Below, one piece after another: positions 1 to 11,181 of a stretch of DNA of 64,000 nt. The translations under genes were made by a program, and so were the position numbers. How positions within the stretch are numbered: the first letter of the stretch is position 1; every line of letters starts with the position of its first letter. Origin of the DNA: Xiphophorus maculatus. Lineage: Eukaryota > Chordata > Actinopteri > Cyprinodontiformes > Poeciliidae. The stretch spans positions 21,434,501 through 21,498,500 of the forward strand of contig NC_036447.1 of assembly GCF_002775205.1 (NCBI RefSeq). The letters run 5' to 3'. The notes below the pieces were generated by a model. The model worked only from the letters and a program-made list of their open reading frames with translations. It did no database searches and was not told the origin of the DNA.

Positions 1-2150
1 CCATCTGATAAAGTTTATAAATTATTAGCAAAGTTAATTAACATTTTCTCTAATCACAGAAACATCATTTGCAGGGTCATTTAGTTCTGCTACTAAGTGA
101 GCTACAATCATTTCTATAATCCTATCATTGAAGGGAGGCAATGAAGTTGTTTTGTCTATGTCTTACTCACTGAGTTAAATGAGCAGAATGATTGAATCTA
201 AAGGGAGTGGTGCTTGAAGAAAATTCTTTTCTTTGTGATAGCCTCAGAGGAAACTTGCTTTCATCATTTCTTTGCACCAAAAACGTTTCACGGGAAAGAC
301 TTATTGCTGCAACTAAAACTGCACCCAAATCGGCCACTTATCAAATCATCACAAACTTCAACAGGAAGACCAACAACTGGACTAAGGAGAAGTTATTTTC
401 TTTAATGAAGCCCCTCTTCACACTGTTTGGGACATTTTGAAAATACGGTTGTCCGTAGAAGGAAAAAGTCCATCTTTGTGTCCATAGTAAAGCAAGTACT
501 TTGTCTTTTGGCCCTTACTTTTGTTGGAACATGTCAAAATGTTTATTTAAACTTTTATTTCCCCCCCCCCTCTCCCAAGGGTCCCTGGAAGATTTTGTGT
601 CTGCTTTAGCTGCTTGTCCCTCATTTTCTAGTCATTGAACATTACCTAAAGTGCAGGTTATTGAGTTATTTGTTTTGGTAAGCCATTTATCTTCAAGCTA
701 TCAGTCACTCTAGCAGAAAAGCTGTTAAACTGAAAGGATGAATTTTGTGTTAACACATGACAGAATAACATAACAAAACGTAACGTAACAAAACAAAACA
801 GAATACTCAGCAAAGAGACAACTGTAACTCAGAACTTCAGGCATTTTTTCTGTCACATTTTATTCAATTTTGTTCTATTTTATTTAGAAAAAAGTGACAT
901 CAGTAATACATGGTATGGATCAAATTTTTTGTTTCGCTCCAACAAGGTGATTCTCAACCAACTAAAATAATCCATTCTCATTTACTGAGAAGAATTCAAA
1001 CGGTCTTAAAAATAATTTTAAATATTTTATTTATTTATTCATTTTTTCACAAGCGATGTTTTCATTATTTATATTCCTCTTTAAAAAAATGTTCTTGCTT
1101 TTTTGGGATAAAAGTGATTCCATCTGTTTACCGTTGTTTACTTTACAAAATGTATACTTTGAACTCCACAGAGTCACATGGCTGTGCAATCTGTGTGATC
1201 CAATACAAACACTGAGCAAAGTCATCGGTCTGATCACTGGGAATCTTTGCTCAAGCTGATAAATTTTAAATAAATATATCACAATCATAAAACTTTCTCT
1301 TTGTTTTGTTAGTCAAATGAAAATGAAAACCTTATTTGTTTCTTTAAAAAAAACAAACTCTAAACAGTCAAATCACACATAGTGATCTGAACTCCTCCAG
1401 CTTCACATTATGTTCTATCTCCTGTCAGCAACCAAAGCGCAAACAGATAAAGTGAAAACTCTTACGTCTTTCTTCATTTCCATCCAGTGCATCGTTTACT
1501 TAGACAGAATACCTCGGATTGCTGCGAAGGAATAAATGTGACCACCATCTGCTGAGGATCTGATCTTTAGACTGCAGAGTCTCGCTGTGTACACACATTG
1601 TTCACGGCTGAATCAGCTGCACAACACCTTTTGCTTGGTGTTTTATCAGGCTGGATTTTGGACATCAGGGGAAGAGAAAACAAAAGAGGAACAGACGATT
1701 GTGGCCGTTTCTGTTCTCTTCTCAACTTGCAGCTGCATTTCAGGAACTGAGAATGTAATGTGATCTAATATCCAACAATTTAGAGAGACCAACTAACCTA
1801 ACAGTATTGTTGCATGAACAGGGAGAACATGCCAAATCCATTCAGGAAGACCCAAGGCTGCGATTTGAACCCATGACCTTCTTGCTACAAGGCATCTGTG
1901 CAAGCCCTTGTAAATTATATGTTGTTTATATAGATTTTCTACAAAGCCTTAAATTATGAGAACAGATATAATATCACCCTCTACTGTTGCATTGTTTGTG
2001 TCCTATTTTAGCTGCTATGCCTTTTTCAGATATTTCTGTTATAGACACTAAGTTTCTCTTTTAAGTGATTTTTCTTTGTAAGGATTACTGGGAGTTGCTG
2101 TAAAGGGATTAGATTAACACGCTAAAATCCATTCATCTATCTGAGAATAG
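1..2150. other. Intergenic DNA left of tk1
   Basis: No coding exon could be supported here; the open frames are short, lack family resemblance and overlap AT-rich simple sequence. The stretch holds a C run near 560-570, an AACAAAA-rich low-complexity patch near 765-805 and a degraded repeat near 1775-1915. In human the next gene beyond TK1 is AFMID, but no exon of it is recognisable in this interval. Confidence 0.6.
1775..1915 (-). repeat. Degenerate dispersed repeat (SINE-like or tRNA-like body)
   Basis: The stretch reads like a reversed copy of a common fish repeat. It has the motif for 'loss of heading, aligned cargo' seen as ACTGTTAGGTTAGTTGGTCTC on the minus strand, followed by a GGTTCAAATC-type B-box-like segment near 1866-1876. 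It is too decayed for family assignment. Confidence 0.4.
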
Positions 2151-2303
2151 CAACGATGATAAGAATTAGTTCGAGAGCGGAAAAAATCCGGTTCTTTCGA
2201 GTGCCAAGTGAATCGGATCTTGGAAAGGATCTTCAATTCCCACCACAAAAAAAAAAAAAACACGTCATAAGCAGAGGAGGGGGTGAAGACGCTCTGTAAT
2301 TTG

Positions 2304-2437
2304 ATTGGTCAGGAGTGGCGGGAGCCTGCCCAGCTGCAGCTGACAGCTGAAGCTGATTGGTCCGTAGTGACACGTGACAATAAGGCTATTGGTGGAGATG
2401 TCGAATAAATGGCTGACATTAGCGCGCCGCATTCAAA
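2304..2437 (+). promoter_or_regulatory. tk1 proximal promoter: three inverted CCAAT boxes plus CDE/CHR-like element
   Basis: ATTGG (inverted CCAAT) occurs at 2304-2308, 2356-2360 and 2388-2392, the last two 32 bp apart. An E-box CACGTG lies at 2371-2376. A GCGCGCCGC block (2422-2430) is followed at once by ATTCAAA (2431-2437), the reverse complement of the CHR core TTTGAA. Paired NF-Y sites about three helical turns apart with a CDE/CHR are typical of vertebrate cell-cycle promoters, and tk1 is S-phase regulated. The start codon is about 100 bp downstream. Site identity is seen; use in vivo is inferred. Confidence 0.6.
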
Positions 2438-2540
2438 GTTTTACTGTACATCCTTTGTTAGCAACTACAAGGAGCATAGCATATTTTTATTTTAACTTAT
2501 ATTTATTGTAACATATCATTAAGTGTGTATTTAAATCAAA

Positions 2541-5500
2541 ATGGACTTCTATGATTCGCCAGTTTGTCCAATCAGGCTACAAAACTCACCGAGGAAATCC
2601 CAAGGACAGATTCAGGTTCGTATCAGCTGGAGAAAACCTAAAATGTATCAAAAATTGAGTAAAATTCAGCTGTAGATGTGAAACGGAATCTAAGCCTCTT
2701 CCTCAGTTTAACAGTTACACAAATTTTCTTGTTTTTAGATTATATTTGGGCCGATGTTTTCAGGCAAAAGGTGAGTTATTCTTTTATAACTCTTACCACA
2801 AAGTGTGTGATTTTTACATTGCTTTAATTGACGTACTTATTCAGTTTTGCCCATCCGCAGTGTTCAAAATGAGAATGAAACACGATCTTTGCTTTGATTT
2901 CCGCTTAAACATCACCATCCCGCCAATTCTGCTTTGTTTACTCTACTCCCATTCATTCACATCCTTCTTGTGCAAAGCACACAATTGTTATGCTTTTACA
3001 TTCAAATTGGCAAGTTTTTTAGGACTTAAAAAAAGCTCTATATTTTATTTATTTAGATTGCACTACGTTACAACAAATGTAATCTCCAGACACTTCAGTC
3101 CAAATTCAGTCAATTTTAAACTAGTACCATCATATAATAATCACGTTCAGATCTTGTTACTCACAGTGCAGTTATATTATTATTATTATATAGTTGAATC
3201 AAAAATAATTTAATAAATGCTTGTGCTGCATAACTATGTAAATGAATGTTCCAATTCTAATATGTCTTTGTTGACCAGTGTCTTGGTCACAGTATTAATT
3301 ATTCTGCTTTTAATGAATAATTTTGCAGCACTGAACTGATGAGAAGAGTGCGCCGTTTCCAGGTGGCCCAGTACAAATGTTTGATCATCAAATATGCCAA
3401 AGACATCCGGTATTCAGACTCAGGTGTGGCCACACATGACAAGTAAGCTTCTGTTTTTATTTTTTATTTTGCAAATATTTTTTTATCTATGATTGTAAAA
3501 CTTGATGCGATGAAGAATATGAGATTTATTCTGTTCACAGCTAAAGGGGGAAAAAAGAGGAAAAAAATACACCCAATTATAACGCAGTCGAGATTCAGCG
3601 TGTTGGGTTCCTTGTTTGCGTACAACAATGCATGTATTATTATTATTATTATCATAAAAAATGATAGCTTTATGCATAAAGCTTAAAGTTCAGAAGTCAG
3701 TGGCTGCTGATGAAAATAGTTTGGCAGGAATAACTGAGCCTGAGCTGACCCCTGCTGGTGATATTCTTCAATCACAGCAGCTTTTCCTGTCATGTCACTG
3801 ACCACTAGATTAAAATGAATATGCTTAATAACAAATATTAATTTTGACAGTTATTAATACTCCATTATCACAGAACCGCTTGTCAAATAAAAAGCAGAGA
3901 GAAACTGACCCGGCTTTTCCTGGCCGAAGACGATATCTGGTTTTCTTTGAGGTCTGACCTCAACGATCCAGTCGTAACTACAACCACCGTCTCCCTTAAG
4001 ACGTAGTAGTTTTCCATCAAAACGAAAAAAATGAAAATATTCTAACTATTGTATACAAACATGTATGTTCATGACCTTCAATTGATTTCAATCCCTGGTG
4101 CATTTTTAGTAAAAGATGACAGAATAAACTGCGTCAAATCATCCTTGTGCGGTATGAACAATGAAGCATTTACAAACAACAGCAACCTTTTGATTAAGAT
4201 AAAACCACACACACCTTCATATTTTTTCCATATGTACTGTTTGACCATATGTTAATTTTCTTTTGTAAATTTCATTCATTTTAATAAATTGTTTTGTTTT
4301 TTTGCCACGTCATAGCTGCAGTTACTGAATTCAAAAATTCAGCATTTAAAAATCAACTACTGCTGCTTTGTTTCAGAACGTTAAAGGCAGAAAAATCCTC
4401 GAGTTTCCATTTTATAATGAAACATTTTTTTTTGCTGAATCTTGCTGCCGTTTCAGAATCACCATGGAGGCCGTGCCTGCCACCTGCCTAGGAGACGTTC
4501 GCTCCGCCGCTCTGAAGGCCTGCGTCATTGGGATTGATGAAGGACAGTTTGTAAGTTTGTTTGCACAGAATCTCCTATAACCTTCAATCATCTTAATAGA
4601 AATCAACACCTTTGGGGAAGAAAGACATCTTTGTGTTTTGACAGACGACACAAAAGTGTAACTCTTTTTGGAAAGTAAACTACGTAAAACTGAAATGCCA
4701 TTTCAGACAAAGAACAGCACGCTGACAGTCAGACACAGTGGCAGTAGTGTGATGATCTGGGGCTCTGTTGCTGCTTCGGGACCTGGGCAACTTTTTTTTT
4801 TAATCTCCATTCATCAGCAACCTTAATCTCCAATGGCACATGGGTAACTCCACCACTGAATTACTTGGAAACACACAAAGGGTTAGGACTGGCCTAGTTA
4901 AAGTACACCTTCAGATCCAACTGAGATGCCGTGGCATGACTTCAGACGTTTCAAAACCCTCCCATGTTGCTGAAATAAACAAACTGTGCAAACCAGAGCG
5001 TGCCAGTTCTCCTGCAGAAAGTTGTGAAATCAACCATCGAGAAGTGAGTTAGTCATCATCTGGTGAATTGTGACATAAAACCACAAGGCGGAGACGAGCA
5101 AACGGATGGGAGGAGAACTCGAAGACAAAATGACGGAGAACATGTTGAAAAGTTGAATGTGTTAAAGGTGCTACACTGCAATAGCATTTAAATCATGTTG
5201 TGTCAACTTTGGCTTTAGCTGTTTTGAAACTGAAATCGAATCGTAACTTTTATCTACGCTGCCTCTTTCCTGGTTTCGGCCAGATATTTTGTAACATAGG
5301 TTAGTTCATTTTTATTTATAATGCACCAAGTGAGAGCAAATATAATCTCAAGACAAACAGGTGAAATCCATTCACTGGAATGATCAACCATCTGCCGCTT
5401 CATCTTCGTCTAGAAAAGAAAACATGGTGGATTTAAGAAGCACTGATCCAAATGCACTTTCTATGGGCAAACTGGCTTGTTTTGCTGTATTTCTGTGGTA

Positions 5501-6763
5501 ACGGTGATATTTGTCACGCAGTTTAAAAATGTTGAGCTTCATGTGAGTGAGACAAACAACCCGTATCTGATCTGCTGCGTTTCCCTGGATGTAGTTTCCA
5601 GACACCGTGGAGTTTTGTGAGGAGATGGCCAATTTAGGGAAGACGGTCATCGTGGCTGCGTTGGATGGGACCTTCCAGAGGAAGGTGGGTGCTGACGCAT
5701 GCTGGGCAGATGTCACAAAACGTCCCACACAATGAACTCTTTTTCTTTTTTAAGGCAGAATCCAAACAATCGGCTGCAGCAGCAGATGAACGAGTGTGCT
5801 CATTATTCCACACACAATAGTGCCTTTCTTGTGATTGTAATGCTGTTAAGTCGCCATTCTTTTAGTGCTAGGCAATGTTTCTATGCTGTCTTTTGCGGTT
5901 TGTTTCTTCCTGCCTCTCTTTTTTTTCTTATTTGTACTAACAAAATAGCAATTATACATAAAGAAAGATCAGATATGTTCCCACCTGTTTGGATGTCCAG
6001 ATGTTTTTGGTTTTGACGACTTTCAGTCATTTTCTGTTCTTCTAGAGTTGGCATGTTGACCGCATTTTATTTCTTTGAAAATGCTACTAAGATGCCATCG
6101 CATTATATCCCAAAAACAGTTAAAATGTTGAATTAATAGTTACAGACATCAGTTTCTCTATCTAAGGCTCAGTCCAGGAAAAGGACAGTTAAACACAGAA
6201 CCACTGAGTGATGATGCTTGATACATTAGCGCAAAAGCTAGCTTGTACCGTTTCTTTCTTATATTTAGGATGATGCTACTTATAACCTGTTAGATGTTCT
6301 GCGTCTTCCTTTACGATTTTACTCTCTCAAACTGAACGCTTGTCCTTCCAGCCTTTTGGAAACATCCTGAACCTGGTTCCTCTGGCAGAAAGTGTGGTGA
6401 AGCTCCACGCCGTCTGCATGCAGTGTTACAAAGAAGCCGCCTACACCAAGAGGCTCGGAGCAGAGAAGGAGGTGAGGAGACCAGACAAACGGACCGGACC
6501 ATTTTAATGAGTTTTGGTCTAAATGGAGCAGATTCTATTACATCTCGTTATCAAACCCAACCGGATTCATTCCTCCTCTACAGGTGGAAGTGATCGGCGG
6601 TGCTGACAAGTACCAGGCGGTGTGCAGAAAGTGCTACGGCGGTCTGGTGGTGGACAAAGAGAACAACTCCTCTATCAGGAATGAAACGCCGCTTCACGTC
6701 CCGATGGGAAAACTCGCCGACCCCAACGTTCCCCGGAAACTGTTCTCCCCTCTGCACCTCTGA
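2541..6763 (+). CDS. tk1: Thymidine kinase 1, cytosolic (7 exons, 234 aa)
   Basis: It phosphorylates thymidine to dTMP with ATP in the S-phase salvage pathway. Exons: 2541-2615, 2739-2770, 3329-3442, 4457-4550, 5595-5684, 6352-6471, 6584-6763, all GT-AG, summing to 705 nt. The 234-aa length equals the human enzyme. The P-loop GPMFSGKS sits at residues 29-36 and the catalytic acid in DEGQF at E102. Zinc-binding pairs are CMQC (157/160) and CRKC (189/192). The lasso segment [10 protein letters not shown] is intact, and a KEN degradation box is at 200-202 (DKENN). The ATG gives an N-terminus that meets the conserved QIQ-IIFGP core in frame. Its neighbour syngr2 converges on it tail to tail. Intron 4 carries a Tc1 remnant. 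No damage is seen. Confidence 0.97.
3635..3652. repeat. (TTA)n microsatellite in tk1 intron 3
   Basis: A pure run of about six ATT units. A longer sibling of the same unit lies in syngr2 intron 3 and another in tmc6 intron 6. Confidence 0.85.
4705..5050 (+). mobile_element. Tc1/mariner-type transposase remnant in tk1 intron 4
   Basis: Broken reading frames still spell recognisable Tc1-like transposase pieces: [13 protein letters not shown] (about 4720-4760), then a stretch encoding a pattern like WP(S)...IQLRCRGMT (about 4890-4940) and SNVAEI-like text to about 5000. The frame is interrupted by a T run near 4790-4802 and by indels, so the copy is dead. No terminal inverted repeats were identified around it. 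Confidence 0.7.
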
Positions 6764-7159
6764 GCAGGAAACATAAGACTTGATGCAGTCTTGTGTTGAA
6801 TTTGAACAATGAACAATCTGCTGTGTGTGAGAAGTGTGTGTCCAATTTTCTTTGTTTTTCTTCTTTTGAGTGTTTTGATAACGTAGCGACTCAATATTCT
6901 AAACATTTTTTTGTCTGACGTGACATTTTGGATACTTGAAAGACATTAGGCACTTGATATCTTTGCATAATTTGTAACAGCTTACTATTTAATAACTTGA
7001 GGTTACATCTGTGCCTTTTAGTTTAATTCTGATATTTTTTACTGTGGTATTTGCCTCGACGGCTATAAAATCTTAAATTATCTTTAAGGAAAATGCACAT
7101 TTTGCTCTCAAATCCAGAATACATCTGTTTTATTCTGTGCTTAAAGTCAGAAATTGTAT

Positions 7160-7165
7160 AATAAA
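7160..7165 (+). terminator. tk1 polyadenylation signal AATAAA
   Basis: First clear canonical hexamer downstream of the tk1 stop codon, in an AT-rich 3' UTR of about 400 nt. Confidence 0.6.
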
Positions 7166-8117
7166 CTCAGAACTGACACTTTTATTGCTTTGTGTCTACG
7201 TATTTTTGACAGTAGCTGTAGGAACCTCAAACATGTTTTACTTTCATTTGACCTCTTCACCCCGAGATGTGTAATCTAACTCCTCACCGCAGCAGCGTGA
7301 GGATAAAAATAAACGGTTTAAATCTTAGCGACCCACCACACTGCAGTGAGCCGCTGGTTTGCAGTGAGCAGGGTCGAAAATGTCATGTCTGTGAAATGGA
7401 AACAAATTTTGACTTCCTCATCTAATTACTCTTAAGTTGCTCTCATCCTCCTGTACAGGGTGTGGTTTTCATCGGTTCTGCATTTAAAGTCCGAGTTGTG
7501 TAATGTGCTGTAGAAGAACATCGCACAAAACTGGACGTTTTGAACTTTACCTTAAAAATATAAAATGCAGAATGTTAAATGGGATTTTCAAAATGTAATT
7601 AGCTGGTACTTACTGGTTAAATAGCTGGTGTGGCTAGCCTGCAGCTAGCTGAGTGAAATGTGGCTCAACTTCAGTCTCCACAGTTTTAGTTTGAGTTTTT
7701 ACTCAATTAGACATTATTGAGACAAAGCATAGTGACATTCTTTCAGTCAGCAGTGCTTGGTTTCTCCACACAACTGGAGAAAACGTACTTTCTCTGACAT
7801 CTCAGGATTCTATGCTGAGTTAGCCTGACCATTGTATACAAAGCATTAACTGGCTATTAATGGTTGTTAATGGTTTGTAAAACGTAAATGGCAAGTCCAC
7901 TCATTGATCTAGTGGATTGGACATCATGTGACTGTGCGTGGCAGTGCTTTACATGCGCCATTGTTTTACATTCAGTCAGGAATATCAGTGGTGGCGAAAT
8001 CAAGCAAAGAATCTGAAAAAGGGACGCAAAGTTTTGATATTAATTGTCAAGACTTCGACAGCACGATGACAAGGTCCAAATGGATCACATTTCACAGGTC
8101 AGTAAAAAGGTTTGATT

Positions 8118-8150
<33 letters not shown>
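8118..8150. repeat. Poly-A plus (TA)n microsatellite
   Basis: Seventeen A residues run directly into about eight TA units. It is simple sequence in the tk1-syngr2 intergenic region. Confidence 0.9.
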
Positions 8151-8152
<2 letters not shown>

Positions 8153-9004
8153 GAAAGTGAGGAGTAGGTTAGCTATGCTAGCTTAACGTTTATCACCTTA
8201 ACATGTGCTATTGCTGCGCAGTTCGGAGTATTTCGGTTCAATTTACACAAAAATAAGGCGACCTACATTTTCTGGCAGATAATCAGGAGACCAAGTTAGC
8301 TAATCAACCACCGTGATTTTTCCTTCCTATTGATCGCAAAATGAAAATTCAAAAAACATAAATCTGCAACGGACAGAATGTTTTGTTCGGTGTTTTTACT
8401 TTTTTGTGTGGGAAATGTTTTTGTGTTTGTTTGTTTTGATTCCTGATGCACTCGAACGTACGGTAATCTTTGCTCTGTGCTTCCGGGACTGTTTATTGGT
8501 TGCCCTGGCAACGAGTCACGCACGGTGACCTTAACGTGAAGTTCACCCACTGAGAGAGAGAAATAATACAACCAGCCGTTTTTTTTCTACATTGTCCCAG
8601 AACATCATTGCATCATGTGTTTGTAGAACGTGGCGAGATTCAGAGCAGTCATCAAATAATATGAAATATTTCATAAAGCATAAAGAGCCAAAGTTTGTTC
8701 AATTTTAAACCAGGGCTCCTAAAGCGACAATTAAATTTAATTATTGGTCAATATAAACGAGAATTCGCTTTGTTCTCTCTTGTATCTTTACAGAACTGAC
8801 AGAAACCAAAAACTATTTATAGATTTATATGCAGAGAGAATATATATATTTTTACATATCCAAACATCAGCATCTCAGCTTTAAGTCACATTTTATTTTA
8901 AGTCACCTGTAATATCGATGGTCACTAACCAACTGCCCCAACCAGACCCAAAACAGGTTTTTGCGTCTTTAATATTTGCTAAAAGCAAATATACTCAGCA
9001 AATA

Positions 9005-9105
9005 CAGACTCATTCCATAAATTGGAATATCACTGAAAAGTTTCTTTGTTAGTAATTCCATCACCATCAAGTGAGAGACATTATATAGACTAATTAGATT
9101 ACGTC
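9005..9105. repeat. Fragment of a dispersed fish repeat (ATTCCATAAATTGGAATAT type)
   Basis: The text resembles the end of a common teleost element whose body contains 'aattcaattcaa...ttatatagattcatta'. A second piece of the same body is visible near 56505-56600 inside tmc6. Family name not determined. Confidence 0.4.
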
Positions 9106-9544
9106 CATTTTAACATATTTAGATTTCGTAGTATGTTTAATACTACAAAATCTAGTAGCATTTCTAGTTATTTGTTACTTTTACTCTGACAAGCCTGATC
9201 AGGACATATATCCTAATTTATTGAATAAGATTTGTCTGGCATTCACATGTAAATTTTGCCTTTATTCTTAGCACTAAAAAAAGAAAAGGTCTTCCAGAAA
9301 CTCATCCCCCCCACCCGCTCCTTCTCATCCCCACCAACTTGGAACACAATATTGGAGGTTAGCAACCTCAACACTGTCCACGTCTCCAGGAAGCAAATGT
9401 TTCTCAATATCTGAGATCCCAGATCTTCTGTACGATGCAAACATTAGGACAGGGAGTTGATTATTACCAGGCTACCATTGAATACACAACCAGAGGAAAC
9501 TAAAACATGCCATGTCGATGTTTTTTTCATTCATTAACCACTTG

Positions 9545-11181
9545 TTTATTATTTTAAAGCAAGAATCAAACAAGGTGCACATTATTTACACATATTTCAG
9601 AGCTCATTTGCTACAATTATTCAGTAAATCACAAATCCTTGGCCACATCACTTTTACACTTTTAGGCCCACATCATTTACGGCACTTTTGGGAAAGAAAA
9701 CAAAACAAAAACAAGCTGTTTAAAGTGAGAAATTAAAAGAAGCTGCTTTAGATGTCACTGATCCAAGAACTAGATTTTCAGCATTTGACACAGCTGTTAC
9801 AACTCAAAAATATTACCTCAAGATTTAATCACATTTTAAACTCTTCGGTTCCCAAATTAGCTTAGGAGTTGCGATCCTCCTACAACCTACACCCTCAGGA
9901 CTCCAGAGCATCTTAGCAAGATTTAATGGGATGTATGAATACCTCTGCAGGGCGCAAGCGGTTTTTAAAGCGGAGGAACTCTCCTGGATTTGTTGTCTTT
10001 GACCAAAAGAATGATGTTGCAAGGCAATTCTCAGTACAAACGAAGTCGTCTCTTCCTTTTTCTCTGAACCAGTTACGCACATTTTGCATGAAAAATGACA
10101 GACGTCACTCCACCGTTTTCACAGATGACTCAAGAAAAACATAATCTGCTCACAGGTCTAAATTGAGCTCACACAACGAACCAAAACTGGTCTCTGATCT
10201 GCACCAGAAAGAACTGGCGAAGCAAATTAACTGCAAGCTCAGAGAGCAGGTTTTGGTGATCTGTAGTTGTACCTTTGAAGCCTGTTAACTAACAGTCTCA
10301 GAAAACTAAAAATGTCAGTATTTAACCAAGGAAGGGTGCTGTTGCTCTGTTTTTGGGCGGTGGAGGAAGAAATGCTGCACAGAGGGAGAGAAGAAGAAAA
10401 CATTCAGTGGACAGACTCGTTCAATAAGTGCCGCGTTATCTCCAAGCTCCTCCCTCTCCATCAGAAAGTTAGCTGCAAGTTCAAAGGTCAGTTCAGCACT
10501 TGTAAACCTTTTCAAACCAACACACGTCTGTTACAGTTAGTACAGTCAGTCTGGTGGAAATGCTCAATCATTATGGCTTTAATGAGTTTAAGCAGCAAAG
10601 AAAAGGTAAACCTTTTCTGATTATTTATCAGAGGATTTGTGTTACTTTTACAGAATCCATGATTATAAAATATAACTTAAATTAGGTTTTTTTTTTCTCC
10701 ACAAACCTTGTAACCCATTTGGTAAATTCTATTACTATAGCTTTTTGAGCAATTTAAAGAAACAGAAAAAAATCCTGAAAATCAAAACAACATGGCACGT
10801 GACCGTCCTGTCTTTAGAATAAAGAGAAACACACGTTTGGCCTCCTCCGCGCTGATTGTTGCTCCTCTACAGGATTGTTTCCACTGCAACGCCCCTCTCC
10901 CCTGCAGGTTCAGCTCGTCTGAGGTAAATGTTGCTTTTGCGCACAGGTGAAAGGTCACATTGCTCAAGCCTCTTTCAGTGTCTTCAGATCTGATCTCAGG
11001 CCCGTTGGCGTAAACAGCGTTTGCTCGTCGTCTCCAGCCTGCCGCCGTGAGGCTCACGTCCTCCCGGACACTTTGAACAGTGTGTTGACTTGAATGTAAA
11101 ACCGCATCGATACGACAGAGCGCTGTCGCTCAGCAGCGCCCCGTCATCCGTGAAGACCCCCTCCCACCCCCTTCCACTGCG
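9545..11181 (-). other. Probable syngr2 3' UTR
   Basis: This is about 1.6 kb downstream of the syngr2 stop with no supported exon. TTTATT on the plus strand (AATAAA on the minus) occurs at about 9545 and again near 9258; the true poly(A) site is undecided. Confidence 0.45.

Larger units (their letters stand above)
6764..9540. other. tk1 3' UTR and tk1-syngr2 convergent intergenic region
   Basis: A canonical AATAAA at 7160-7165 lies about 400 nt past the tk1 stop and is the likely polyadenylation signal. Beyond it there are no supported exons. The stretch includes an A run followed by (TA)n at 8118-8150 and part of a dispersed repeat near 9005-9105 (motif CATTCCATAAATTGGAATAT). The convergent gene syngr2 probably ends near its right edge, where minus-strand AATAAA is present at about 9545-9550. 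Confidence 0.6.

Noticed and set aside
192-609. Overlapping small ORFs at the left edge as the end of a neighbouring gene
   Set aside because: No conserved protein pattern, no convincing splice acceptor and a poly-C tract within the frame.
2746-3213. 155-codon plus-strand ORF
   Set aside because: It starts within tk1 exon 2 in another frame and runs through intron; no family resemblance.
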